From positions 5,456,001 to 5,520,000 of the forward strand of contig JAILWY010000011.1 of NCBI GenBank assembly GCA_022113835.1: 64,000 nt of DNA, written 5' to 3'. The position numbers were made by a program, and so were the translations under genes. This stretch comes from Atopsyche davidsoni (taxonomy: Eukaryota; Arthropoda; Insecta; Trichoptera; Hydrobiosidae). Numbering within the stretch: the stretch's first letter is position 1; each line of letters begins with the position of its first letter. The notes beneath the pieces were generated by a model. It worked only from the letters and a program-made list of their open reading frames with translations. It was not told where the DNA came from and ran no database searches. Positions 1 through 12,292 of the stretch are shown piece by piece.

Positions 1-1917
1 ACGTCTTTCAGCGATGACAATAGAAGTTTCAGTAATCTAAGTCGTCCTCGCTCCAGAGTGCTTCAGGAGGCCGTATCTTCCCGAAACACTTCTTGTTCAG
101 CGATACAGATTCGGCTCAGATGTACCCTTGCTCCACCCCAGACGGGGATTCAGCTGAATGCTATTTCAGTTCGATGAGGCACACCCTAGTCTAATAGACG
201 TAGTCCTCAGAGAATCTCTCAGAATTCGTCAACTATTATGTAACTCTACAGTAGTAAAATTAACAGCAGCTCACCAATCTTGGTGATTTGAGTTGATCGA
301 TTGGCTCATTGGTGTATCGTGTTTTTTTAATACAACAAGGCAAATACGGGAGACGTTAACAGCCAGACATAGCTGCAGTTGAATTTTATTTCTTTCTCAA
401 ACGAAAAGTAAGATAATAATAGCGACTTATATGGAATGTGGAAGGTATATGTCGTGGAGTCGAATGCTTATTTCATACGCTAGAATCACAAATCGCATTG
501 GGCATGTTATATTCTTTATATTTTTTAACATTTCCTCATACATTGACGAAAGTATTTATAAAATATATTATTTTATTTATTATGCCATATCAGATAAAGT
601 TTGAACGCATATAAATGCATTTGTTGAAATGCTGAAATTTCAGTATAAATATATGTATTATATATTTATTTTGTACCCCTGTTTTGCTCGATATTGTCGC
701 ATCAAGTGTCTCCTGGCGTATTGGAATTAACACGTATTGTCACACGTGTGGAGTGAAGGGTAGAGGTGGTTGCAATGTAACTCTGCCTTCCTATTTAGGG
801 GGTAAGTATCTGATTGAATAATGGTCCCTCTGCTGGCGCTCATTCATTATAATTATAATTGATATTACAAAGCGATTAAATTAAGACAAGTCTCTGAAAC
901 ACTCGAACGTCTTTCGTGTTATTTTCACTCAATTAAAAATGCTTAAACTATATTAGATATTTTACATATTTTTCTATTCGTTTCAAGAGAATTTAAATTT
1001 AACAGATATTCATCATTTATATGTTTAAAAAAATTATTTATTGTAAATATGATGTATTGAATACTAATTTAATTCATTGAGAATATTTCAGATAGATGTG
1101 AATGTAGAAAGCGATATACGTTGGATACAAATTCGCAAGTTTGTAGGTTATTAAGCACTGGTGATATCAAGATATAAAGTTAATTTTCTGTACAATCCTA
1201 TTAGTTGATTTCAAATACTTAGCAATTCCGATCACCGCATACAGCCTCATAGCCGGATACACTCAGGCGGGGACTGCGACAGGCTCGATGACTTCCTGTA
1301 GGCTATATCCCACTATCGGAAGGCAAGTTAGGTTTCAGATAATCCGCAGGGCCGGGGTAGAAACCGAATCCTTTTTTATTTTAATTTTATTTAAAAATAC
1401 TAGCAAATTTTACAACAACAAAAATATTGACAGACAAACGTTAACCATTTTAAATAAACGTAATATCAAGTCTACTTATACTTGCTTAAAGCATCATTTT
1501 TTTTACTGAGTTTTTGATTATAAATAAAAAATTAACTATAAAAACATTACTCCAGAGTTTTGAATGTGAACCTATATAATATTAACTTTTTGTAGGAAAA
1601 CAAGCAAAATGAGTATCTGAACTATAAAAATAACTCTCAAATCCTATCAATCGTACTTAAACTATTGCATATTGTCAAAAATAAAATTGACAGATGTAGG
1701 TTGATTGCTAATATTTAAAGAATGATTTTAAATTGCTTTACTAAAGAAGTGTGGATAGCAAATGTTTTTATTCTACTCTCCTATTTCTCCTTGAATATTT
1801 CACTTTACTAAATAAACATTTATTTGTTTATTCGTACAAAAATACCCTAAATAAAAAAAGACGTTGCTCTGTATTTATTTAGTGTAATCTGTAACTTATA
1901 TTTCACGAAAGGTTTAA
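1..1917. other. AT-rich non-coding region at left edge
   Basis: No recognisable gene. The first frame is open from base 1 to a TGA at 175-177 (58 codons, serine/arginine-rich, no start seen). It could be the end of an exon entering from the left, but a chance frame of this length is not rare and there is no splice or domain evidence. A slightly GC-richer patch lies near 1225-1365. The rest is A/T-rich sequence with no repeat that I could match elsewhere in the window. Confidence 0.6.
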
Positions 1918-1919
1918 AT

Positions 1920-2091
1920 TTACTAATATGATTAGGCACATTAGTTCATATATAGAAGATGATTTAAAGAAACTCTCAGAAAAATATCATCGTGATTTGT
2001 GTGGGATGCCTAATCATATTAGTAAATATAATAACCCTATAATGGGTAATAAATACGCATCTTGATTGACTAATCCATACATAGATATAAG
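1920..2091. mobile_element. Family A foldback element, copy A1
   Basis: Short copy with perfect terminal inverted repeats: TACTAATATGATTAGGCA at 1921-1938 and its reverse complement at 2007-2024. Between them lies the family body (ATAGAAGATGATTTAAAGAA, then a TTTGTGTGGGAT stub of the tRNA-like part). Beyond the right arm comes the one-sided tail ending near GATTGAC (2070). A 9-bp direct repeat GGTTTAAAT flanks it at 1911-1919 and 2092-2100, which I take as the target-site duplication. The tRNA-like centre is almost entirely deleted. No coding capacity, so any mobility must come from another element. Confidence 0.8.
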
Positions 2092-2100
2092 GGTTTAAAT

Positions 2101-4555
2101 CACACTGTTTATAAATCTTATCAAAGACTCAAGATATTTTTCAGATAAGAAGCAAAACAAAAACTGCTGAAAAATATAATGCAATTCTATATACGCCTTA
2201 ATGTTAAAATACAGTGCCTGAGATAGTTGCAACGTTGCCTCTGCTCTAATCCGGCTCTGATAATGAGCTGAAAGGCAAACTTAATCTGATAGAACCTTAA
2301 ATTCTCAGAAACTTTAGCTACAATAGGTGTCTATTGAGTTCCCAGGCTGTATTGAATATCTTAAGCCGCGAGTTATAACATGGGGAGGGGGTGACTGCTG
2401 CAATTTGAGATATTTCAGAGTGGAAGCGAATTTCAGCTTGAAACTTATTGAAACTGTTTATAAAGCTTACAAGAAAAGCTCTGGCGTATATTCTAATTTA
2501 TTGGCATGGATTAACTCATTTTATATATTAGAAATGTGCGCTTTGGTTGTGTTTTTTTGATTGTTTATTAATTTATACTTATTGTGAATATATTTTTATA
2601 AAAATATAACCCACATCTGCAGACCACAGGTAATAAAAAGTGTTGCATGTATTCAACAAGTTTAATGAAGAACAAGACAATTGTAAAATAAACATTTGTG
2701 GCGTTGATTTAAATTCGTTTAGAGAAAGGACTCCCCAATTATCAGATCAATAGCGTTTTATATAATTTGAAAAAATCAACCCTTGCAGTGTCAAAACATA
2801 TTACCTATGACCTAACTAAGATGATAATTTAACCCGCAAAATACCGTTAAGAACTCAATGAGATAACCACTAAACCTACAAGCCAAGTTTTAAAACAAGA
2901 TTTTCCGTTTTTAGGGTGATGCTATGAAGCTCCCTACGTCTACACATCTCCATCCAGTGAGATCTGGGGCTGGAGTGGAGGTGCTTCTGGAGGCAGACCC
3001 TCGAGGATATGCTCTTCAGCACCAGCCGACTGAAGCCGCCGGCTTGAGGTCTATCTTGAGTCACCCGTGTGTTTGTTACTGTGAGAAAAAGCCTTAATTC
3101 TTTGATATTTTACCACTGTACATCGCGAAGGGAAGACCTTATAATACAAGACGCTCACTATGAAAAATAAAAAATATTACGTATTTGTAATATGCTAATT
3201 TCAATTTGTTGCTGGCTTTATTATTTTCTCTGAATTGCAAGTTTGAAATAAGTGCGAATTTATTTTTATAAAAAAAACTACCGGATACAGATTTGTACAG
3301 AACCAATGGTTGTAGTTTATTCAGCGTTTGTGTCGTCAGTTTTCGCTTCGTTTCAGTTAAAATAAATGTTTATAAAAATACAAATGAGCAATTCACAAGA
3401 AAACACCGTAAGGGTTGGAAAATGTTTTCTGTGTTTTGCTACTTTATAATTAGTAACGCGTAGTGAGTGGGGAAGACAACTGCTGGGAACTAAATTTATT
3501 TTAAATTAAAAAAAATATATGTATTGTTTTACTGCATGAAAAAAATTGCATTGGCACTTTTATAAAACTATATTATATCATAAAATATTAATTCATGTCT
3601 AAATTCAATTCATCAACATCGTTTGTTAAGTTTTACTTAAAGCTGCCTACACACACTGAAACTATATTACCACTTTAAAATCATTTACGTATCGATTTAA
3701 ATCTTTAAATTTGATAAACTACTTTTGTCATAAATATAAAGTGTGAAAATGCAATCAAAAATAAAATTAAAATAAACACAAAATTTATTTTTGTTTTGTT
3801 TCATCTGTGTGAAAATGTGAATAAGGGATGTTTTTATGTTTCGAGAAAAATAAGCGCAATGCCAATACAAAAAGAGCACATCCCTTCCGTTGACGCACCT
3901 GTGAAGATATCTGCAGGCAAAGAACATCTAAAACCCTTTTCATTAATTAAAATTGAGTTAAAAAAACAGATAGGAGGTGGGGACGTGGGAAGGCGAAAGC
4001 AAAAACCGTCTGCACCAGGGGTCGACAGGTAACTTATTCATAAATATGCAACCCTTATTATTAATAAAGTCTTTCTCGAGACATATATATTTATAAAGAC
4101 CACAATGAAAGCTTGTAACTGTAGAAGATTAACCTTTAAAATCAATAAACATTTTATTCTTACCCAATCTAAACATAACAACTCCCTTTATTAACGATTT
4201 TTTCTTAGCCATAAATATTCACATAAACCATACATTTCGAATGAAATCATGTTAAAACTCACAATACAATAGTTATTTTATTATAATTATCATTTTATGG
4301 ACTCATGCAACAATCATTTCCTCTTCTCAAACTTATCAACTCATACAATAATGATGATTTATTCACACGCGAAATAATTCACAAAGACCCTATACTTAAT
4401 ACCGTTAAAACCTGTAAGCAACATTAGTCATCTTTTAGAGGTTTCATATCAATAATAAAATTTATTTAATATATATTTTTTAAATATAATTTATCTAGTA
4501 TCATTAAACTGAGCTAAAAAGTCAAAATCTAGTATTTGCAACCACAAAAAAATGG
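2101..4555. other. Non-coding region, no gene seen
   Basis: AT-rich. A GC-richer island at 2925-3065 has open frames of about 60 codons on both strands, neither recognisable. A second patch near 3880-4030 is likewise open without a known domain. No inverted repeats or multi-copy sequence found here. Confidence 0.55.
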
Positions 4556-4577
4556 TATCAATTCACAAACATCATAA

Positions 4578-4640
4578 GACAACCATGGGATTCGAATCCG
4601 CAGTTATCGCAGCCTGGCTCTGCAACTAAGCGAGAATTTA
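4578..4640 (-). other. tRNA-like relic (weak B-box)
   Basis: Read on the minus strand, the sequence has a TTAGTTGCAGAGCCAGG stretch resembling a polymerase III A-box. About 20 bases later comes GGATTCGAATCC, one base off the B-box core GTTCGAATC. The cloverleaf stems do not pair well. It may be a fossil SINE head or a tRNA pseudogene fragment, and could also be chance. Confidence 0.2.
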
Positions 4641-5046
4641 AATCGTTTTATGCATGAGTGAAACCACAGTACCTGGTAGCAAGATAAATATTTTGTGCAT
4701 TTTTAAGTCTTCGTATATTTTTTAAAGGTGAATCCGATATTTCACTTCAGCGTAAAATATTTACGGATTCACTGTTAACAAATAAACAACTAGCTTCCAG
4801 AGCAGGCACTTTGATTTTTCAAGGGATGATTTCATCTTTCATATTGTATAGTTAAATTGTTTAAATCATTGAATTTTAATACAAAAACAATAACAATATA
4901 CAATATTTTTTCAGTTAAACATATAATTAATAATTAAAATAATAAATACACAACCACCCGCCCTCTCCGGCTAGACGCAGAGAAACTGAAAAAGTCATCG
5001 CTAAAATCAAAAGAATCTAAAGTTACGCTCCCACCCGCCGAAGAAG

Positions 5047-5082
5047 GGCGTAAGCGCCTTGTATTTGCACGGCGCTTACGCC
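5047..5082. other. Perfect 12-12-12 GC-rich stem-loop
   Basis: GGCGTAAGCGCC at 5047-5058 and its exact reverse complement GGCGCTTACGCC at 5071-5082 enclose a 12-base AT-rich loop. It sits in a small GC island (5030-5110) inside AT-rich DNA. It lacks the U-tract and context of a bacterial terminator, and this is a eukaryotic window, so the role is unknown: a structured RNA, a protein-bound palindrome or a repeat end are all possible. Confidence 0.75.
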
Positions 5083-5181
5083 TTTGTGCCGCGGAGGCGG
5101 TTTCACCTTCACCACTACAGGCAAACAATGTTTTCGTTCCTCTTTCAAAAAGTCGCTCTTTGTGATTTGCTTTAGTTAAAC

Positions 5182-5539
5182 CAGTGGCGTCTCGTAAAAA
5201 GCACTGTTAAATATATTTTAAATATTCACTAACTCATTTTATAAAATTATATCTGTTTTATATATATATATATATATATATGTAATAATAAAATTTCTGA
5301 TTTATGATATTTGAAATAATAGAATTGTACCCGCGAATATTTTATAATATATTTTTACTAATTTGAAACACGTAATTATCAAACGAAATCTTGATTTTTT
5401 CAATTTATCAATGTTTCAATGCTTAATTCAAAACAGTTAATACGTTTTTGAAATATGATTCGTGAACCCATTTGCTATTGAATGAGACAAAAAATAAAGT
5501 ATTATTCTAACGAAATATATTATTTTCTGCACGCCACTG
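5182..5539. mobile_element. Candidate CAGTGGCGT-ended MITE
   Basis: CAGTGGCGT at 5182-5190 is matched by ACGCCACTG at 5531-5539, giving 9-bp perfect terminal inverted repeats on a 358-bp AT-rich segment. Similarity continues weakly inward. CAGTGG-type ends are common in hAT-like and related DNA transposons. I see no clean target-site duplication (AGTTAAAC left, GAACACCA right), which lowers confidence. It contains a (TA)11 microsatellite. Confidence 0.4.
5259..5281. repeat. (TA)n microsatellite
   Basis: About eleven uninterrupted TA units. Confidence 0.95.
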
Positions 5540-8500
5540 GAACACCAGGTACGCTGCAGTCGCACGTAAGAAGAAAAAGGCAAAAAAAAAAAAACACCTA
5601 CCAAATCGAACAGAGTTGTGAAAAATTCTTTGAGTTATTGAAACCTCCTCGCGGGGAAGAAATTAATTGAGGTGTGCAACCCTTGCGCCGAAACCGCCGC
5701 AACCGCCCCAAAGCGGAGCATTGGATAATCGCACTTAGGCTGCGAGGCTGTAAGGGCGGAAATCGCTCGTCGAAAACCCGCCACCCTGGGAATTTCCATA
5801 AGTTTTTTTAAGATTATTTCACGCTGTGTGATCGCGTAAGCTGTGAATGTTGGCGGTTCCTGCCGAGGAGAGGAGTGTGTATTGAGACGATTTTTTGCCG
5901 TCGCTTATTAATTACTGTGATGTCTGTTTGTGTGCGTATGCTTTGCGTGCCTTTAGGAGGCTTTGTGGCCTTTCTGTTCGTGCTTACTGATCTCAAAAGC
6001 GACAGGAAGTCTTGCGTTCAATATGACGGCCTTTGATCTTGTGTGGCCTTTCTTTTTAACCTTTTTTTTGTATTAATGTATCCTTGTGTCGAAAACGTTT
6101 TGTGTAATTAAAATTAATGTCATATTGAGTTTTGAGTTCCAATCTCTGCAGGGAATTTATTTACATACAACACGATAAATATACTTATATTTGTTTTTGA
6201 AATATTAAATCGCCTTCATATAATTTATAATCAAATACCAGTTCTGATAATTAAAAACATTTTAAACGAGTTGTGAATTTTTGCACATAAATCTCCCGCC
6301 GTATTCGAAATTATCAAACATTTTTCTGGCTATGTAAGAAGTTATCATTTAATTAGAATAAAAATATTTATTACCAGAAAGGGGAGAGCGGGGCGTATCT
6401 GGCCACGGGGTACTTCCTTAATCAAATAAAATTGTACGCTTCATTAACGGCGCCGAGAAAACCGACTCCGCCCGCCTCTCCTCTTCACCGAGATAGCAAT
6501 TTTTTTTAATGAAATACTTGATTTTAATATATTTTTGATGTCGTTGTGGAAACACCGGGCGACGCCAGTGTTTCTCAATGTTTTTAACTTTTTGCACAAT
6601 CAAAACTATAATACCATACTACAAATACTATATTATAAATTGTTGATAATTTGTGTGAATAATTAGTGCAGCCAAAAAACTGGCCCAACTAAAGTTTGAT
6701 ATTATATGAGTATAAACAAAATATATATATAAAAATATATATTTTATTTATTTAATATATGCCCAAAACTAATTTTCATAATGTGTTTCTATTGACCGAT
6801 TTGTTGTTTTTCCCCTATAATTATAATAGATTTGTATCTGTGCCTTGAGGGGATTGAAGACATCTCACTGGATGCGAAAATTTTCCAGTGTCTCAAAACT
6901 CGCAGGGGAGAGGAGAGCGCGGCCAATACACCCAGCGAGACGACGTATTCCCGTATTTTTTTTAATTACGCCGGAAAAACTGATAGGAAATTAGATTCCT
7001 TCTCTTCATTTAATCTCGCTCGGGAGGGGAGAGCGGGGCGAGACGGCACGACTTCCGCCGCTAAACCATTAAATCGGGGGCATTTTTATGCCCACTTTCC
7101 CCCGCCCGCTCGACTTACCCGCCACCTTTAAATGAGGAATGCCCACCCACTCTCCCCCTTCCTCGGGCACTAATTAAAAATCGATGGCCGTAATTCTGCC
7201 CCAGGTGTGATTTTTTGCGAAGATAATTATTTTTTGCCCCGATAATTTTTTCCGGCCTCTACCCAGTCTCCCCCGCCCCGCCCTCGGATAGGTCTTTTTA
7301 ATCGCGAGTAATTTTTAGAGATAAGTTCTGAGAAAATCGAGCGAGATATTGGATATTAAATTTTAATTTTGCTAAAGATATTTATAAAAATATATACCGT
7401 GGATTAAAAATGACGTTTTTGAAAAATAATTAAAAAACACACATAAAATACTCAAATAATATTGTAATGAAGATTTATATAAAACAACCTTTTGTTGTTC
7501 AGGTTTTTTTAAATTTATAGTTAAACGGTTGATCATCAACAAAATACTTAACGATGTTGTAATACTTCTCAATAAAATATTTTTCTAATGTCAAAAAAAA
7601 AAATACATCAAAGGTAAAACGCCATTTAAGACAACATAAATAACTATTAAAAAATTGCAATACTGTATTATTAGTGGCATAATATTAAATAATATAACGT
7701 CACTTCCAAAAAGAAACAATAATATATTATATTAAAAAATAAATAGCCATTTAGCTAGGAGCTTATAAAAAATAATTAAAATATTTTAGTCGTTCAAGAT
7801 CTTCTTTAGGTGACTAATGACTCATATAATTTAAGAAAACCAATTAAATAACATACTTGCAGTTTTAATATTCTAGTCTTAAGAGACACATGAATAACAA
7901 AATTTTTGTAACCTTCTAGCCATTCAACATTAATACTGTAGCCTATTAATATTTAAACATTAAAATTAACCAATTTAACTCTTTTCTAACAAACACACAA
8001 GATTCTTACATTCACTTGTACAGCTGTGACCATTTATCAAAAATTCTCTTTTGTCGCCGCTCCAGCTCACGCCTGCGGATTTTTTTCGCAAAAAAGAATA
8101 ATTCTACGTCCTTCCCTGTTAAAAAAAAAAACCGGCGATAATTTTTAAATTACGAGCTCCCCGATCACGCGCCGGCCCTGATAGCGCCCACTGCGGCCCT
8201 GCGATTGTCAAGCGAAAAACGCTTCAATTAATGAAAAAAAAGGTGCCGCCCTTTGTTTGCATGCAACTTGCCCACAACAAATAGCCAAAAATTATTTATA
8301 TATACATATATATTTTGACATTACTAGTTTTGCTAACATGCTAAGTTTCCATCTTCAAGCAGAGCGAGGTTTCATTGACTGTTTACAAACGAGAAAACGA
8401 CCTTGTATTGAAGAGAGACGCAATGATTGTCAGTGTAATATAAACAATTTATAAACATATATTTGCCTAAAAGATGCCCACTTTATATGTAGGCGAAACT

Positions 8501-9777
8501 AGTACCATAAAATAAATAAAAAAATTTATAAGAATAAGTCAAAATTGTGTATGTGTTAATGATTAAATATTTTTTACTTGTTCACAAAAATATTTCAAAA
8601 TTTTGTTCTATGTTATATTTTTCACGTTTTTTTTTTTAATTTTTTGTATCAATATTACTCAAGTGTTAAAAGATATCTTACTATAAGAATCATCTTAAAA
8701 AGGTACCGCGGGGGTGTCGGGGGGTTGGGGAGAGCAAGGGAGGAAAATGAAACGGAACTCTGAAGAAATATTTCATTAACCTCTCTAGATTAGGAATTTT
8801 CATTAGTGGAATCAGATTTGGTACGAATTTCTGAATATTGTCAACTCTGTTAGCCGCAGCTTATCCAATGTTAGTTAAATATTAACAACGTATTAACTAA
8901 ATCTTACTTAAGCTTAAACTGGCAGTGTATTTTATCGTTATTTTTTGATTATCTGTTTAATATTGATCTGTTGTTTTCAAATCAAAAGTACTAACTCAAA
9001 TGTTTGCAGCTATAAATAAACGCACCCTTAACTAAATTACTCGAAAGACACATTAATCATAGTTTTGTTATTTTTAATACAATCGATAATTTATTTTTTT
9101 TATTTTGAAAATGACTGCATGACACATTTAAAAACAAAAAAGTTTTAAACGGTCATCCGTTTAATTTATTTCAAAAGCAGATATTTACGATTGATAAAAA
9201 AATCCGCAAGCTTCGCAAAGTGCCGGCTATGTGTGCCAGAGCTCACAAAATGAAATATTTCCAAAAATCAAAAAAAAAAAAGTAACACGAGACGGCATGG
9301 GCGGCGGGTGGCTGTGGGAAACTTTCCTCTCGCCATTTCTTTTAATTACAAGTGATATAAATTAAAAATTCGCATATCGGTACGTATCTGCGGGGAGAGA
9401 CCGGGGCGGCTATATAAGAGTTACAGGAAAAAAGTCCAGCAAAATTTATAGCCCGCGGCGATAACGGAAAATTATTCCTCTCTTCTGCGGTTCGTCATCT
9501 CTCCCCGTTTGCAGTGCAGCCGCGTGGGGGTGGGAATAGCTTTCTGATAGTTAATTTAATAATAAATTGTATTTGAAATCACAGTGTAATTTATAAAAAA
9601 GAGGTTTTTCGATCATTTATATTTTAGCACCATAATTTTTTTATGTAGATGTTGTTCAAATGAACGCGTTATTGTAATATAAGTAGTAATACAATGTCTT
9701 ACAATTTAATAAATTTTGCCAAGTTTAAATTTTAAGTCAATACTTTTGATCTGCTGATTTATTTGTGTAATATTATA
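5540..9777. other. Non-coding region with purine-rich GC islands
   Basis: No gene recognised. AT-rich DNA is broken by GC-rich patches at about 5685-5790, 6380-6500, 6890-7290, 8050-8220, 8700-8755 and 9180-9530. The 15-mer GGGGAGAGCGGGGCG occurs at 6381-6395 and again at 7026-7040. Related C-rich or G-rich boxes recur near 7145, 7265, 8725 and 9390. Open frames over these patches (for example 6832-7131) match no family I know. These are candidate regulatory islands only. Confidence 0.45.
9396..9445 (+). promoter_or_regulatory. Possible TATA-type core promoter
   Basis: A GC-box-like GGGGCGG (9403-9409) is followed directly by CTATATAAGAG (TATA word at 9411-9418) in a GC-enriched island. No strong initiator or start codon with a credible frame follows, so this is a motif-level suggestion only. 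Confidence 0.2.
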
Positions 9778-9790
9778 ATACATAAACAAT

Positions 9791-9969
9791 GTACTTGGTG
9801 GAATTCCATTTTAATATTTTTGAGTAAAATACTTGAGTGATTTTCCACATGATCGTTTGGGATTGAGTTGATGTGTTTCTCTGTTTGATAATGCCAACGT
9901 GAAAGATTGGAGAAACCGGTCACAAATAAAAAGAAACATGTGGATAATCACTCAAGTGTTTTACTCAAA
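9791..9969 (+). mobile_element. Family C foldback element, copy C1
   Basis: The element starts with the family tail (GTACTTGGTGGAATTCCATT, 9791-9810). Inverted arms follow: TTTTGAGTAAAATACTTGAG at 9819-9838 is mirrored by CTCAAGTGTTTTACTCAAAA at about 9951-9970. Between the arms lies a hammerhead-like motif (9882-9924). The 14-bp direct repeat AATACATAAACAAT flanks it at 9777-9790 and 9970-9983. That length and the lack of coding sequence suggest a small non-autonomous element inserted by a target-primed process. Its tail is shorter than in copies C2 and C3, which reach GACAGAGAGTACTTGG. Confidence 0.8.
9882..9924 (+). ncRNA. Hammerhead-like ribozyme motif of family C (U3-A8 form)
   Basis: In order: a 3-bp stem I (TGT 9882-9884 with ACA 9922-9924); core TTGATAA (9885-9891); one extra T; stem II (GCCAAC 9893-9898 with ATTGGA 9906-9911, two pairs lost); conserved GAA (9912-9914); self-complementary stem III ACCGGT (9915-9920); cleavage-position C (9921). 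The canonical core is CTGATGA. Here C3 is U and G8 is A, so the tertiary C3-G8 pair would become U3-A8. Self-cleavage is uncertain. Confidence 0.5.
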
Positions 9970-10405
9970 AATACATAAACAATACTAGAATAATATATAA
10001 TGAATCATACTTTTCGCTTTTCCTTGTTATGCTATACATTCTTAAAATTGCCTTAACACTCAAAGTATTAAAAAAAAAAAATTTTTTAAATTATAATAAC
10101 CGCATTATATATTATCTAAATAAACAAATGTTTAGAAGTATATATTGGCAATTTATTGTTGGAGTGTATTTGAAATATTAAATTTATTCAAATGGTTGAA
10201 ACGTTTTTTTTCGCGAGCCGCCTATGGCCGAGTCCGTTACGGGCATACTATCTACTTCCAGTTTATCATTTTTTCTTCGTTTTCCTCTTGAAAAACACAC
10301 TTTTTTAATTATAATTTCTTCTCGATTTATTTTGCACCCCTTTCCCGAGGCTGGCAGGGGCGGCCGCAGGTGGCGGGCGAGCTGCACTCGCCAAGCGGCT
10401 CCGGT

Positions 10406-10438
10406 GCGCCCCTGGAGCGCCCCTGGAGTGCCCCTGGA
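10406..10438 (+). repeat. 11-bp tandem repeat, 3 copies
   Basis: Three adjacent units of about GCGCCCCTGGA (the third starts GT) in a GC-rich island. Confidence 0.85.
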
Positions 10439-11158
10439 GTGCACTAGGCCGCTGCCCACTCCACTTCAACTACTATATAAAAATACTTATAAAACTGTCT
10501 ATCTTCGTATTGTCAAAGACCGGGCGTAAATTAAACCAACTTTAAATTATTGCGAATATCATATAAAAATATATAATGTCATATATATATATATATATAA
10601 ATAAAAAAATTACGCATAAATCGACTTGAGTGTGTTCGTAGATGGCTACTGCACCGAGTCCGAAACGTAGGAAAATTTAGCCTAAAACGCACCATAACGC
10701 TCAAAAACATTATTTCATATAACTAAAATGAGTGTGGGTGCAAAAAGCGTTGAATAAATATTTTTCATCAACGTTTTCAGAAACTATATAAATAAACCAA
10801 CTTCGGTTTAACGCATAAAACTCTATCGCCTTGTCAAACGTTCAATAAACACTTCATAATAAATAACTGTATGCTAAATTCACACGCCTTCAGAGAATAG
10901 CAAAGCAATACTGTCATCGCTAAACTTGAAAATTAAAAAAACTCCGCATGCGAAATTAAGCCTTAAAGCGAATAAAGATAAAGCATAAAATCGCTTGCTT
11001 AAAACCCGGCACATACTCCGGTCGTTTTATTCACTTGTCGATAGTCGCTTTTGAATTGTATAATTATTTTATAGCAATTTAGTTCTTATTTATTAGTGAC
11101 GAATGGGTGAGTTCTGCTTGCAGTGGGTCGTGTCGCTTAGGACGTTATCACCCGTCGT

Positions 11159-11166
11159 TATCGATA
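11159..11166. promoter_or_regulatory. DREF-type palindrome TATCGATA
   Basis: Exact 8-base DRE word, the known binding site of DREF in insects. It lies in a GC-richer stretch with a near-palindrome TTGATGTTGACATCAA just downstream. A single 8-mer can occur by chance. Confidence 0.3.
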
Positions 11167-12159
11167 CGTATTGATGTTGACATCAATTGACACTCGTCCC
11201 AAAGGGTTAATTTCACACAATTTATCGTCGCTTTGAATTGTAATATTTCACGCGCTGAATATGCGAGTTTGACAGAGCTGTGCGCCGATGCAAAATTATA
11301 ATCATTGATAATTTATTAAATTATATAATTATTGGTTTTACTTGTGATTGTATTATCTTGCTGCGTCACATCACGATAAGTGTTCCGGGAAATAAAACGC
11401 ATATGAGGATGCTGTTAACCAGATACTGTTCGTTTATCGGTTTTGTCATTATGTAGCTTAAATTGTGCTCATGATGAAGATTCATTGAAATGGTGAAGAT
11501 AAAAAAACCGAATAAATAGTTTTCAGCAAATTCGTGAGGCTAATGTCGGTTGTGTTGCAGATTGTGCAGGTAAATCTTTATTGTAATAATATTTTCAAAA
11601 AAGGTTTATTTTTTAGTGGTGTGCACTGAAGACATGCAATGTACATTACAAAAAATTGGAATGTGGTTGATGTGTGAAACTAAGGGTCGTGGGTCTATTT
11701 TTACAGATTTTCAGTACACTGCATGCCTTCACATCACAATATATTTTAGATAAACTGAATTGCATCGACGCTGAGGCAATTATTCGATATCACTTTGCAA
11801 TAAGTCCTGCTGCAAAATTTGTATTGCCGTTGGCTATTTTTAGCTGCCTGTCGCTGTCTCGGGGGCGTTAGGGCAATTGATTTCACATGGCGGACTATAT
11901 TTAGAAGTGACTCCCGTTTGCACATCAATAGCACTTAAAGATATTGGCTGTAGGAATTCCAAATATATGGGACGAGGTCGGGCGATGCCTCCGTATTGAA
12001 TAACAGTAGGAATTTATTCACTAATCAGTGATTTAAAACGAAAGATTACTCTTGACGTTGGTACAAAATTCATGTAAGGTCTCTTATTTTGGCCAAATTT
12101 TTTATAATAGTAAATATAGCATTCTACAGCTGATTATTCAAAGAAAAATTGAAGGAAAA

Positions 12160-12292
12160 AAGGGCGTTGGAAGTAGGAAGTTAACGTGGATGTGGTCGAA
12201 TTAGTAAGACTGGCCCAGGATAGAAATATGTTTGATAAAATGGTCACCAACCTCCTATGAGAAGAGGCATCAGAAAAAAGAAGAATTTAACA
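12160..12292 (+). pseudogene. Retrotransposon 3'-coding-end fragment, copy F1
   Basis: From 12195 one frame reads VELVRLAQDRNMFDKMV and on to a TGA at about 12258. Just upstream another frame gives RKLTWM, so an internal deletion joins two parts. The W...AQDR...M pattern resembles the extreme C-terminus of non-LTR retrotransposon ORF2 proteins. That assignment is by resemblance only. The same sequence recurs at least eight more times in this window, which supports a dispersed repeat. No reverse-transcriptase motifs remain. Confidence 0.5.

Larger units (their letters stand above)
9984..12150. other. Non-coding region, no gene seen
   Basis: AT-rich with a GC island at 10340-10450. A (TA)n run lies at 10581-10599. 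The stretch 11030-11290 is GC-richer and includes the DREF palindrome and one TGCGCCGATG word. The overlapping frames at 10184-10529 on both strands are open by composition and show no domain. Confidence 0.5.

Noticed and set aside
1..177. End of a protein-coding exon entering from the left
   Set aside because: Open for 58 codons, but with no domain, no splice signal that can be tested and a serine/arginine-rich composition. Kept only as a remark in the first region.
5047..5082. Rho-independent terminator
   Set aside because: The GC stem-loop lacks a T-run and the genome is not bacterial.
6832..7131. 99-codon open frame over a GC island
   Set aside because: Openness follows from high G+C and repeated purine boxes. 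The peptide is low-complexity and unrecognised.
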